A stretch of DNA of 64,000 nt from the NCBI GenBank assembly GCA_022747635.1, contig JAKTNV010000163.1, forward strand, positions 485,629-549,628. Reading direction: 5' to 3'. How positions within the stretch are numbered: the first letter of the stretch is position 1; every line of letters starts with the position of its first letter. Below are positions 43,841 to 56,900 of the stretch, in pieces. The notes beneath the pieces are model-generated. The model searched no databases. It was not told the origin of the DNA and worked only from the letters and a program-made list of their open reading frames with translations. Origin of the DNA: Hetaerina americana (Eukaryota; Arthropoda; Insecta; Odonata; Calopterygidae). A program made the position numbers and the translations under genes.

Positions 43841-44925
43841 AGACACGACCATACTCACAGCTTAAATGTCCACGAAGCATGGACGACTCAATGTTAATAT
43901 TTTTATTCGTTGCTCCGTTGTTTACAATCTCAATTACCTTTTTTAACAAACAGTAAATACAACGATAAAATAAACTAACTTACAACAGACACGACCATAC
44001 TCACAGCTTAAATGTCCACGAAGCACGGACGACTCAATGTTGATATTTTTATTCGTCGCTCCGTTGTTTTCAATCACACTTACCATTTGCAACAAACAGT
44101 AAAAAATACGATAAAATAAACTAACTTACAACAGACACGACCATACTCACAGCTTAAATGTCCACGAAGCACGGACGACTCAATGTTAATATTTTTATTC
44201 GTTGCTCCGTTGTTTACAATCTCAATTACCTTTTTTAACAAACAGTAAATACAACGATAAAATAAACTAACTTACAACAGACACCACCATACTCATAGCT
44301 TAAATGTCCACGAAGCACGGACGACTCAATGTTGATATTTTACTTCGTTGCTACGTTGTTTTCAACTCTCAATTACCTTTTTCAACAAACAGTAAAAACA
44401 ACGATAAAATAAACTAACTTACAACAGACACCACCATACTCACAGCTTAAATGACCACGAAGCACGAACGACTCAATGTTTATATTTTTATTCGTTGCTA
44501 CGTTGTTTTCATTCTCAATTACCTTTTTCAACAAACAGTAAAAACAACGATAAAATAAACTAACTTACAACAGACACGACCATACTCACAGCTTAAATGT
44601 CCACGAAGCACGGACGACTCAATTATGATATTTTAATTCGTTGCTACGTTGTTTTCATTCTCAATGACCTTTTTCAACAAACAGTAAAAACAATGATAAA
44701 ATAAACTAACTTACAACAGACACGACCATACTCACAGCTTAAATGTCCACGAAGCACGGACGACTCAATGTTAATATTTTAATTCGTTGCTACGTTGTTT
44801 TCAACTCTCAATTACCTTTTTCAACAAACAGAAAAAACAACGATAAAATAAACTAACTTACAACAGACACGACCATACTCACAGCTTAAATGTCCACGAA
44901 GCACGGACGACTCAATGTTGATATT
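43790..44925. repeat. 1.14-kb satellite A segment, copy 1 (offset 6427 bp)
   Basis: Co-linear with 50217-51352. Shared variants include gaagcatggacg (43874 and 50301), catttgcaacaaac, ctcaattatgatatt (44621 and 51048), ctcaatgaccttt and acaatgataaaat. The offset is 44 monomers, about twice 3213 bp. Confidence 0.9.
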
Positions 44926-45696
44926 TTTATTCGTTGCTCCGTTGTTTTCAATCTCAATTACCATTTTCAACAAACAGTAAAAAATACGATAAAATAAACT
45001 AACTTACAACAGACACCACCATACTCACAGCTTAAATGTCCACGAAGCACGGACGACTCAATGTTGATATTTTAATTCGTTGCTACGTTGTTTTCAACTC
45101 TCAATTACCTTTTTCAACAAACAGTAAAAAATACGATAAAATAAACTAACTTACAACAGACACCACTATACTCACAGCTTAAATGTCCACGAAGCACGGA
45201 CGACTCAATTTTGATATTTTAATTCGTTGCTACGTAGTTTTTAACTCTCAATTACCTTTTTCATCAAACAGTAAAATCAATGATAGAATAAACTAACTTA
45301 CAAAAGACACGACCATACTCACAGCTTAAATGTCCACGAAGCACGGACGACTCAATGTTGATATTTTAATTCGTTGCTACGTTGTTTTCATTCTCAATTA
45401 CCCTTTTCAACAAACAGTAAAAACAACGATAAAATAAACTAACTTACACCAGACACCACCATACTCACAGCTTAAATGTCCACAAAGCACGGACGACTCA
45501 ATGTTGATATTTTAATTCGTTGCTACGTTGTTTTCATTCTCAATTACCTTTTTCAACAAACAGTAAAAACAACGATAAAATAAACTAACTTACAACAGAC
45601 ACGACCATACTCACAGCTTAAATGTCCACGAAGCACGGACGACTCAATGTTGATATTTTATTCGTTGCTCCGTTGTTTTCAATCTCAATTACCATT
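44926..45696. repeat. Satellite A mosaic
   Basis: Five or so monomers including accactatactc (near 45165), ctacgtagttttt (near 45232) and gtaaaatcaatgatagaat (near 45269), which are private variants. It then runs into class II monomers with cttacaccagac near 45443. No gene is seen. Confidence 0.8.
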
Positions 45697-47053
45697 TTCA
45701 ACAAACAGTAAAAACAACGATAAAATATACTAACTTACAACAGACACCACCATACTCACAGCTTAAATGACCACGAAGCACGGACGACTCAATTTTGATA
45801 TTTTAATTCGTTGATACGTTGTTTTCATTCTCAATTACCCTTTTCAACAAACAGTAGAAACAACGATAAAATAAACTAACTTTCAACAGACACCACCATA
45901 CTCACAGCTTAAAAGTCCACGAAGCACGGACGACTCAATGTTGATATTTAATTCGTTGCTCCGTTGTTTTCAATCTCAATTACCATTTTCAACAAACAGT
46001 AAAAAATAGGATAAAATAAACTAACTTACAACAGACACCAACATACTCACAGCTTAAATGACCACGAAGCACGGACGACTCAATGTTGATATTTTATTCG
46101 ATGCTCCGTTGTTTTCAATCTCAATTACCATTTTAACAAACAGTAAAAAATACGATAAAATAAACTAACTTACAACAGACACCACCATACTCACAGCTTA
46201 AATGACCACGAAGCACGAACGACTCAATGTTGATATTTTTTTTCGTTGCTCCGTTGTTTTCAATCTCAATTACCATTTTCAACAAACAGTAAAAAATACG
46301 ATAAAATAAACTAACTTACAACAGACACCACCATACTCACAGCTTAAATGTCCACGAAGCACGGACGACTCAATGTTGATATTTTTATTCGTTGCTCCCT
46401 TGTTTTCAATCACAATTACCATTTTAAACAAACAGTAAAAACCACAATAAAATAAACTAACTTACAACAGACACCACCATACTCACAGCTTAAATGATTA
46501 CGAAGCACGGACGACTCAATTTTGATATTTTAATTCGATGCTACGTTGTTTTTAACTCTCAATTACCTTTTTCAACAAACAGTAAAAACAAGGATAAAAA
46601 AAAACTAACTTACAACAGACACGACCATACTCACAGCTTAAATGTCCACGAAGCACGGACGAATCAATGTTGATATTTTAATTCGTTGCTACGTTGTTTT
46701 CATTCTCAATTACCCTTTTCAACAAACAGTAAAAACAACGATAAAATAAACTAACTTACACCAGACACCACCATACTCACAGCTTAAATGTCCACAAAGC
46801 ACGGACGACTCAATGTTGATATTTTAATTCGTTGCTACGTTGTTTTCATTCTCAATTACCTTTTTCAACAAACAGTAAAAACAACGATAAAATAAACTAA
46901 CTTACAACAGACACAACCATACTCACAGCTTAAATGTCCACGAAGCACGGACGACTCAATGTTGATATTTTATTCGTTGCTCCGTTGTTTTCAATCTCAA
47001 TTACCATTTTCAACAAACAGTAAAAAATACGATAAAATAAACTAACTTACAAC
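45697..47053. repeat. 1.36-kb satellite A segment, copy 2
   Basis: Second member of the 3213-bp-offset duplication. It ends where gacacgacc in copy 1 is gacaccacc here, and the following monomer (about 47054-47190) is a private one with cgtttctacg and caatttcccttttcagc. Confidence 0.9.
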
Positions 47054-47174
47054 AGACACCACCATACTCACAGCTTAAATGACCACGAAGCACGGACGAC
47101 TCAATGTTGATATTTTAATTCGTTTCTACGTTGTTTTCATTCTCAATTTCCCTTTTCAGCAAACAGTAAAAAAT

Positions 47175-47852
47175 AGGATAAAATAAACTAACTTACAACA
47201 GACACGACCATACTCACAGCTTAAATGTCCACGAAGCACGGACGACTCAATGTTGATATTTTATTCGTTGCTCCGTTGTTTTCAACTCTCAATTACCTTT
47301 TTCAACAAACAGAAAAAACAACAATAAAATAAACTAACTTACAACAGACACGACCATACTCACAGCTTAAATGTCCACGAAGCACGGACGACTCAATTTT
47401 GATATTTTAATTCGTTGCTACGTTGTTTTTAACTCTCAATTACCTTTTTCAACAAACATCAAAAACACCGATAAAATAAACTAACTTACAACAGACACGA
47501 CCATACTCACAGCTTAAATGTCCACGTAGCACGGACGACTCAATTTTGATATTTTAATTCGTTACTACGTTGTTTTCATTCTCAATTACCTTTTTTAACA
47601 AACAGTAAATACAACGATAAAATAAACTAACTTACAACAGACACGACCATATTCAAAGCTTAAATGTCCACGAAGCACGGACGACTCAATTTTGATATTT
47701 TAATTCGTTGCTACGTTGTTTTCTATCTCAATGACCTTTTTCAACAAACAGTAAAAACAATGATAAAATAAACTAACTTACAACAGACACCACCATACTC
47801 ACAGCTTAAATGTCCACGAAGCACGGACGACTCAATTTTGATATTTTTATTC
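47175..47852. repeat. 0.68-kb satellite A segment, copy 1 (offset 4092 bp)
   Basis: Matches 51267-51944. Shared variants are acaacaataaaat, aacaaacatcaaaaacaccg (47451 and 51543), cacgtagcacgg and catattcaaagc. Differences include cgttactacg near 47572 and ttttctatctc near 47721, present only here. The offset is 28 monomers. Confidence 0.9.
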
Positions 47853-48324
47853 GTTGCTACGTTGTTTTCAACTCTCAATTACCTTTTTCAACAAACAGTA
47901 AAAAATACGATAAAATAAACTAACTTACAACAGACACCACCATACTCACAGCTTAAATGTCCACGAAGCACGGACGACTCAATGTTGATATTTTAATTCG
48001 TTGCTACGTTGTTTTCATTCTCAATTACCCTTTTCAACAAACAGTAAAAACATCGATAAAATAAACTAACTTACACCAGACACCACCATACTCACAGCTT
48101 AAATGTCCACAAAGCACGGACGACTCAATGTTGATATTTTAATTCGTTGCTACGTTGTTTTCATTCTCAATTACCTTTTTCAACAAACAGTAAAAACAAC
48201 GATAAAATAAACTATCTTACAACAGACACGACCATACTCACAGCTTAAATGTCCACGAAGCACGGACGACTCAATTTTGATATTTTAATTCGTTGATACG
48301 TTGTTTTCATTCTCAATTACCCTT

Positions 48325-48817
48325 TTCAACAAACAGTAAAAACAACGATAAAATAAACTATCTTACAACAGACACCACCATACTCACAGCTTAAAGGTCC
48401 ACGAAGAACGGACGACTAAATGTTGATATCTTAATTCGTTGCTCCATTGTTTTCAATCTCAATTACCATTTTCAACAAACAGTAAAAACAACGATAAAAT
48501 AAACTAACTTACAACAGACACCACCATACTCACAGCTTAAATGTCCACGAAGCACGGACGACTCAATGTTGATATTTTTATTCGTTGCTCCGTTGTTTTC
48601 AATCACACTTACCATTTTCAACAAACAGTAAAAAATACGATAAAATAAACTAACTTACAACAGACACGACCATACTCACAGCTTAAATGTCCACGAAGCA
48701 CGGACGACTCAATGTTAATATTTTTATTCGTTGCTCCGTTGTTTACAATCTCAATTACCTTTTTTAACAAACAGTAAATACAACGATAAAATAAACTAAC
48801 TTACAACAGACACCACC
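48325..48817. repeat. 0.5-kb satellite A segment, first of three copies
   Basis: Carries taaaggtccacgaagaacgg followed by actaaatgttgat and ttgctccattg. Copies lie at 49962-50420 (offset 1606 bp) and 51978-52470 (offset 3653 bp). The ttgatatcttaatt variant is shared by the first and third copies but not the second (ttgatattttaatt). Confidence 0.88.
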
Positions 48818-49961
48818 ATACTCACAGCTTAAATGTCCACGAAGAACGGACGACTCAATGATGATATTCTACTTCGTTCCTCCGTTGTTTTCTTTCTCAA
48901 TTACCTTTTTTAACAAACAGTAAATACAACGATAAAATAAACTAACTTACAACAGACACGACCATACTCACAGCTTAAATGTCCACGAAGCACGGACGAC
49001 TCAATGTTGATATTTTTATTCGTTGCACCGTTGTTTTCAATCTCAATTACCATTTTCAACAAACAGTAAAAAATACGATAAAATAAACTAACTTAAAACA
49101 GACACAACCATACTCACAGCTTAAATGTCCACGAAGCACGGACGACTCAATGTTGATATTTTTATTCGTTGCACCGTTGTTTTCAATCTCAATTACCATT
49201 TTCAACAAACAGTAAAAAATACGATAAAATAAACTAACTTAAAACAGACACAACCATACTCACAGCTTAAATGTCCACGAAGCAAGGACGACTCAATGTT
49301 TATATTTTAAAACGTTGCTACGTTGTTTTCATTCTCAATTACCATTTTCAACAAACAGTAAAAACAACGATAAAATAAACTAACTTACAACAGACACACC
49401 CATACTCACAGCTTAAATGTCCACGAAGCAAGGACGACTCAATGTTTATACTTTAATTCGTTGCAACGTTGTTTTCATTCTCAATTACCATTTTCAACAA
49501 ACAGTAAAAACAACGATAAAATAAACTAACTTAAAACAGACACCACCATACTCACAGCTTAAATGTCCACGAAGCAAGGACGACTCAATGTTTATATTTT
49601 AATTCGTTGCTACGTTGTTTTCATTCTCAATTATCTTTTTCATCAAACAGTAGAAACAACGATAAAATAAACTAACTTACAACAGACACCACCATACTCA
49701 CAGCTTAAATGTCCACGAAGCACGGACGACTCAATGGTGATATTTTTATTCGTTGCTCCGTTGTTTTCAATCTCAATTACCATTTTCTACAAACAGTAAA
49801 AAATACGATAAGATAAACTAACTTACAACAGACACCACCATACTCACAGCTTAAATGTCCACGAAGCACGGACGACTCAATATTGATATTTTTATTCGTT
49901 GCTCCGTTGTTTTCAATCTCAATTACCATTTTCTACAAACAGTAAAAAATACGTAAAAATA
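48818..49961. repeat. Degenerate satellite A with locally duplicated monomers
   Basis: Contains two adjacent near-identical ttgcaccgttg monomers with aaaacagacacaacc tails (about 48960-49250), then three monomers with gaagcaaggacg and atgtttata (about 49280, 49427 and 49573), one with ttttaaaacgttg and one with tatactttaattcg. Such private variants are denser here than on the left of the array. Confidence 0.85.
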
Positions 49962-50216
49962 AACTATCTTACAACAGACACCACCATACTCACAGCTTAA
50001 AGGTCCACGAAGAACGGACGACTAAATGTTGATATTTTAATTCGTTGCTCCATTGTTTTCAATCTCAATTACCATTTTCAACAAACAGTAAAAACAACGA
50101 TAAAATAAACTAATTTACAACAGACACCACCATACTCACAGCTTAAATGTCCACGAAGCACGGACGACTCAATGTTGATATTTTTATTCGTTGCTCCGTT
50201 GTTTTCAATCACACTT

Positions 50217-51352
50217 ACCATTTTCAACAAACAGTAAAAAATACGATAAAATAAACTAACTTACAACAGACACGACCATACTCACAGCTTAAATGTCCAC
50301 GAAGCATGGACGACTCAATGTTAATATTTTTATTCGTTGCTCCGTTGTTTACAATCTCAATTACCTTTTTTAACAAACAGTAAATACAACGATAAAATAA
50401 ACTAACTTACAACAGACACGACCATACTCACAGCTTAAATGTCCACGAAGCACGGACGACTCAATGTTGATATTTTTATTCGTTGCTCCGTTGTTTTCAA
50501 TCACACTTACCATTTGCAACAAACAGTAAAAAATACGATAAAATAAACTAACTTACAACAGACACGACCATACTCACAGCTTAAATGTCCACGAAGCACG
50601 GACGACTCAATGTTAATATTTTTATTCGTTGCTCCGTTGTTTACAATCTCAATTACCTTTTTTAACAAACAGTAAATACAACGATAAAATAAACTAACTT
50701 ACAACAGACACCACCATACTCATAGCTTAAATGTCCACGAAGCACGGACGACTCAATGTTGATATTTTACTTCGTTGCTACGTTGTTTTCAACTCTCAAT
50801 TACCTTTTTCAACAAACAGTAAAAACAACGATAAAATAAACTAACTTACAACAGACACCACCATACTCACAGCTTAAATGACCACGAAGCACGAACGACT
50901 CAATGTTTATATTTTTATTCGTTGCTACGTTGTTTTCATTCTCAATTACCTTTTTCAACAAACAGTAAAAACAACGATAAAATAAACTAACTTACAACAG
51001 ACACGACCATACTCACAGCTTAAATGTCCACGAAGCACGGACGACTCAATTATGATATTTTAATTCGTTGCTACGTTGTTTTCATTCTCAATGACCTTTT
51101 TCAACAAACAGTAAAAACAATGATAAAATAAACTAACTTACAACAGACACGACCATACTCACAGCTTAAATGTCCACGAAGCACGGACGACTCAATGTTA
51201 ATATTTTAATTCGTTGCTACGTTGTTTTCAACTCTCAATTACCTTTTTCAACAAACAGAAAAAACAACGATAAAATAAACTAACTTACAACAGACACGAC
51301 CATACTCACAGCTTAAATGTCCACGAAGCACGGACGACTCAATGTTGATATT
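50217..51352. repeat. 1.14-kb satellite A segment, copy 2
   Basis: Second member of the 6427-bp-offset duplication. Its left part overlaps the second copy of the taaaggtcc segment. At its right end the match switches within a few bases to the 47175-47852 segment, which shows a recombination seam inside a monomer. Confidence 0.88.
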
Positions 51353-52470
51353 TTATTCGTTGCTCCGTTGTTTTCAACTCTCAATTACCTTTTTCAACAA
51401 ACAGAAAAAACAACAATAAAATAAACTAACTTACAACAGACACGACCATACTCACAGCTTAAATGTCCACGAAGCACGGACGACTCAATTTTGATATTTT
51501 AATTCGTTGCTACGTTGTTTTTAACTCTCAATTACCTTTTTCAACAAACATCAAAAACACCGATAAAATAAACTAACTTACAACAGACACGACCATACTC
51601 ACAGCTTAAATGTCCACGTAGCACGGACGACTCAATTTTGATATTTTAATTCGTTGCTACGTTGTTTTCATTCTCAATTACCTTTTTTAACAAACAGTAA
51701 ATACAACGATAAAATAAACTAACTTACAACAGACACGACCATATTCAAAGCTTAAATGTCCACGAAGCACGGACGACTCAATTTTGATATTTTAATTCGT
51801 TGCTACGTTGTTTTCATTCTCAATGACCTTTTTCAACAAACAGTAAAAACAATGATAAAATAAACTAACTTACAACAGACACCACCATACTCACAGCTTA
51901 AATGTCCACGAAGCACGGACGACTCAATTTTGATATTTTTATTCGTTGCTCCGTTGTTTTCAATCTCAATTACCATTTTCAACAAACAGTAAAAACAACG
52001 ATAAAATAAACTATCTTACAACAGACACCACCATACTCACAGCTTAAAGGTCCACGAAGAACGGACGACTAAATGTTGATATCTTAATTCGTTGCTCCAT
52101 TGTTTTCAATCTCAATTACCATTTTCAACAAACAGTAAAAACAACGATAAAATAAACTAACTTACAACAGACACCACCATACTCACAGCTTAAATGTCCA
52201 CGAAGCACGGACGACTCAATGTTGATATTTTTATTCGTTGCTCCGTTGTTTTCAATCACACTTACCATTTTCAACAAACAGTAAAAAATACGATAAAATA
52301 AACTAACTTACAACAGACACGACCATACTCACAGCTTAAATGTCCACGAAGCACGGACGACTCAATGTTAATATTTTTATTCGTTGCTCCGTTGTTTACA
52401 ATCTCAATTACCTTTTTTAACAAACAGTAAATACAACGATAAAATAAACTAACTTACAACAGACACGACC
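51267..52470. repeat. Composite satellite A block: two duplicated segments fused
   Basis: Bases 51267-51944 repeat 47175-47852 and bases 51978-52470 repeat 48325-48817. In the source region these segments are 473 bp apart; here they are about 33 bp apart, so three monomers (about 439 bp, the difference between offsets 4092 and 3653) have been lost. Confidence 0.85.
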
Positions 52471-53886
52471 ATACTCACAGCTTAAATGTCCACGAAGCAC
52501 GGACGACTCAATGTTGATATTTTTATTCGTTGCTCCGTTGTTTTCAATCACACTTACCATTTTCAACAAACAGTAAAAAATACGATAAAATAAACTAACT
52601 TACAACAGACACAACCATACTCACAGCTTAAATGTCCACGAAGCAAGGACGACTCAATGTTTATATTTTAATTCGTTGCTACGTTGTTTTCATTCTCAAT
52701 TACCATTTTCAACAAACAGTAAAAACAACGATAAAATAAACTAACTTACAACAGACACCACCATACTCACAGCTTAAATGTCCACGAAGCAAGGACGACT
52801 CAATGTTTATATTTTAATTCGTTGCTACGTTGTTTTCATTCTCAATTACCATTTTCAACAAACAGTAAAAACAACGATAAAATAAACTAACTTAAAACAG
52901 ACACCACCATACTCACAGCTTAAATGTCCACGAAGCAAGGACGACTCAATGTTTATATTTTAATTCGTTGCTCCGTTGTTTACAATCTCAATTACCTTTT
53001 TTAACAAACAGTAAATACAACGATAAAATAAACTAACTTACAACAGACACGACCATACTCACAGCTTAAATGTCCACGAAGCACGGACGACTCAATGTTG
53101 ATATTTTTATTCGTTGCTCCGTTGTTTTCAATCTCAATTACCATTTTCTACAAACAGTAAAAAATACGATAAGATAAACTAACTTACAACAGACACCACC
53201 ATACTCACAGCTTAAATGTCCACGAAGCACGGACGACTCAATGTTGATATTTTTATTCGTTGCTCCGTTGTTTTCAATCACACTTACCATTTTCAACAAA
53301 CAGTAAAAAATACGATAAAATAAACTAACTTACAACAGACACCACCATACTCACAGCTTAAATGTCCACGAAGCACGGACGACTCAATGTTGATATTTTA
53401 CTTCGTTGCTACGTTGTTTTCAACTCTCAATTACCTTTTTCAACAAACAGTAAAAACAACGATAAAATAAACTAACTTACAACAGACCCCACAATGCTCA
53501 CAGCTTAAATGTCCACGAAGCACGGACGACTCAATGTTGATATTTTAATTCGTTGCTCCGTTGTTTTCATTCTCAATTCCATTTTTCAACAAACAGTAAA
53601 AACAACGATAAAATAAACTAACTTACAACAGACACCACCATACTCACAGCTTAAATGACCACGAAGCACGAACGACTCAATGTTTATATTTTTATTCGTT
53701 GCTACGTTGTTTTCATTCTCAATTACCTTTTTCAACAAACAGTAAAAACAACGATAAAATAAACTAACTTACAACAGACACCACCATACTCACAGATTAA
53801 ATGTCCACGAAGAACGGACGACTCAATGATGATATTTTAATTCGTTGCTACGTTGTTTTTAACTCTCTACCATTTTCAACAAACAA
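52471..53886. repeat. Right edge of the satellite A array, degenerate monomers
   Basis: Includes three gaagcaaggacg, atgtttata monomers (near 52640, 52787 and 52933), then increasingly irregular units: gaccccacaatgctcac (near 53484), caattccatttttc (near 53575), cacagattaaatg (near 53793), gaagaacgg and atgatgat (near 53809-53830). The last unit stops at about 53886, short of the canonical end. Confidence 0.88.
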
Positions 53887-53959
53887 TTCCTATTATTTTC
53901 AACAAATATTTCCTTTTGCAACAAACAATAAAAAACAAACAGAAAAAACGTACTTTGTC
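53887..53959. other. Satellite A / satellite B junction
   Basis: The A sequence breaks into three imperfect direct repeats built on ttttcaacaaacaa (starting near 53873, 53896 and 53914), followed by an A-rich stretch (aataaaaaacaaacagaaaa). It then reads aacgtactttgtcaaatg, directly before the first B monomer. That last phrase is closer to the C monomer (aacgtacttcgtctgatg) than to the usual B phrase (aacgttcttagtccaatg). No gene is present. Confidence 0.8.
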
Positions 53960-56900
53960 AAATGTTTAAATTTCACGAGTATTCTGATCATTGTTTTCAC
54001 TCGAATCGCCTTCGCTTGTTCCGAATTCCATGGTAACAACGATTCCCACGGGACATTGTTGATTCAGATTATAACCTTACAAGACTAAATATTTTTATGA
54101 CTTTTGTTTTAATCCAACGTTCCTAGTCCAATGTTTAAATTTCACGAGTATTCTGATCATTGTTTTCACTCGAATCGCCTTCGCTTGTTCCGAATTCCAT
54201 GGTAACAACGATTCCCACGGGGCATTGTTGATTCAGATTATAACCTTACAAGACTAAATATTTTTATGACTTTTGTTTTAATCCAACGTTCTTAGTCCAA
54301 TGTTTAAATTTCACGAGTATTCTGATCATTGTTTTCACTCGAATCGCCTTCGCTTGTTCCGAATTCCATGGTAACAACGATTCCCACGGGGCATTGTTGA
54401 TTCAGATTATAACCTTACAAGACTAAGTATTTTTATGACTTTTGTTTTAATCCAACGTTCTTAGTCCAATGTTTAAATTTCACGAGTATTCCGATCATTG
54501 CTTTCACTCAAATCGCCTTCGCTTGTTCCGAATTCCATGGTAACAACGATTCCCACAGGGCATTGTTGATTCAGATTATAACCTTACAAGACTAAATATT
54601 TTTATGACTTTTGTTTTAATCCAACGTTCTTATTCCAATGTTTAAATTTCACGAGTATTCTGATCATTGTTTTCACTCGAATCGCCTTCGCTTGTTCCGA
54701 ATTCCATGGTAACAACGATTCCCACGGGGCATTGTTGATTCAGATTATAACCTTACAAGACTAAATATTTTTATGACTTTTGTTTTAATCCAACGTTCTT
54801 AGTCCAATGTTTAAATTTCACGAGTATTCCGATCATTGTTTTCACTCGAATCGCCTTCGCTTGTTCCGAATTCCATGGTAACAACGATTCCCACGGGGCA
54901 TTGTTGATTCAGATTATAACCTTACAAGACTAAATATTTTTATGACTTTTGTTTTAATCCAACGTTCTTAGTCCAATGTTTAAATTTCACGAGTATTCCG
55001 ATCATTGCTTTCACTCAAATCGCCTTCGCTTGTTCCGAATTCCATGGTAACAACGATTCCCACGGGACATTGTTGATTCAGATTATAACCTTACAAGACT
55101 AAATATTTTTATGACTTTTGTTTTAATCCAACGTTCTTAGTCCAATGTTTAAATTTCACGAGTATTCCGATCATTGCTTTCACTCAAATCGCCTTCGCTT
55201 GTTCCGAATTCCATGGTAACAACGATTCCCACGGGACATTGTTGATTCAGATTATAACCTTACAAGACTAAATATTTTTATGACTTTTGTTTTAATCCAA
55301 CGTTCTTAGTCCAATGTTTAAATTTCACGAGTATTCCGATCATTGCTTTCACTCAAATCGCCTTCGCTTGTTCCGATTTCCATGGTAACAACGATTCCCA
55401 CGGGGCATTGTTGATTCAGATTATAACCTTACAAGACTAAATATTTTTATGACTTTTGTTTTAATCCAACGTTCTTAGTCCAATGTTTAAATTTCACGAG
55501 TATTCCGATCATTGCTTTCACTCAAATCGCCTTCGCTTGTTCCGATTTCCATGGTAACAACGATTCCCACGGGGCATTGCTGATTCAGATTATAACCTTA
55601 CAAGACTAAATATTTTTATGACTTTTGTTTTAATCCAACGTTCTTAGTCCAATGTTTAAATTTCACGAGTATTCCGATCATTGCTTTCACTCAAATCGCC
55701 TTCGCTTGTTCCGAATTCCATGGTAACAACGATTTCCACGGGGCATTGTTGACTCAGATTATAACCTTACAAGACTAAATATTTTTATGACTTTTGTTTT
55801 AATCCAACGTTCTTAGTCCAATGTTTAAATTTCACGAGTATTCCGATCATTGCTTTCACTCAAATCGCCTTCGCTTGTTCCGATTTCCATGGTAACAACG
55901 ATTTCCACGGGGCATTGTTGATTCAGATTATAACCTTACAAGACTAAATATTTTTATGACTTTTGTTTTAATCCAACGTTCTTAGTCCAATGTTTAAATT
56001 TCACGAGTATTCCGATCATTGTTTTCACTCAAATCGCCTTCGCTTGTTCCGAATTCCATGGTAACAACGATTCCCACGGGACATTGTTGATTCAGATTAT
56101 AACCTTACAAGACTAAATATTTTTATGACTTTTTTTTAACCCAACGTTCTTAGTCCAATGTTTAAATTTCACGAGTATTCTGATCATTGTTTTCACTCGA
56201 ATCGCCTTCGCTTGTTCCGAATTCCATGGTAACAACGATTCCCACGGGGCATTGTTGATTCAGATTATAACCTTGCAAGACTAAATATTTTTATGACTTT
56301 TGTTTTAATCCAACGTTCTTAGTCCAATGTTTAAATTTCACGAGTATTCCGATCATTGCGTTCACTCAAATCGCCTTCGCCTGTTCCGAATTCCATGGTA
56401 ACAACGATTCCCACGGGACATTGTTGATTCAGATTATAACCTTACAAGACTAAATATTTTTATGACTTTTGTTTTAATCCAACGTTCCTAGTCCAATGTT
56501 TAAATTTCACGAGTATTCTGATCATTGTTTTCACTCGAATCGCCTTCGCTTGTTCCGAATTCCATGGTAACAACGATTCCCACGGGGCATTGTTGATTCA
56601 GATTATAACCTTGCAAGACTAAATATTTTTATGACTTTTGTTTTAATCCAACGTTCTTAGTCCAATGTTTAAATTTCACGAGTATTCCGATCATTGCTTT
56701 CACTCAAATCGCCTTCGCTTGTTCCGAATTCCATGGTAACAACGATTTCCACGGGGCATTGTTGATTCAGATTATAACCTTACAAGACTAAATATTTTTA
56801 TGACTTTTTTTTTAACCCAACGTTCTTAGTCCAATGTTTAAATTTCACGAGTATTCTGATCATTGTTTTCACTCGAATCGCCTTCGCTTGTTCCGAATTC

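Larger units (their letters stand above)
1..53886. repeat. Satellite A array: 146-bp tandem monomers, head to tail
   Basis: About 368 direct copies of a 146-bp unit (145-147 bp) fill this region; the phrase tactcacagcttaaatgtcc recurs at 1, 148, 293, 439, 585 and onward. One typical monomer counted by hand has 34 C, 16 G and about 34% GC, so the + strand is markedly G-poor. Two main classes are visible. Class I has ttgctccgttg, caatctcaattaccat and taaaaaatacg. Class II has ttgctacgttg or ttgatacgttg, cattctcaattacc and taaaaacaacg. An extra base in the ttttcaactctc and tttttaactctc variants explains the 147-bp units. I saw no inverted monomer and no insertion. The length matches a nucleosome core. 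The satellite family is not one I recognise. A centromeric or pericentromeric role is inference only. Confidence 0.98.

Noticed and set aside
1..53886. 35-codon frame (starting MSTKHGRLN) in many A monomers
   Set aside because: The ttgatacg class has an in-frame stop, the ttttcaactctc and tttttaactctc classes shift the frame, and most class differences change residues. This is non-coding behaviour.
53801..54088. 95-codon + strand frame across the A/B junction with a hydrophobic stretch like a signal peptide
   Set aside because: It joins the last A monomer, the junction and the first B monomer. Its C-terminal half is ordinary B satellite, which is open in several frames.
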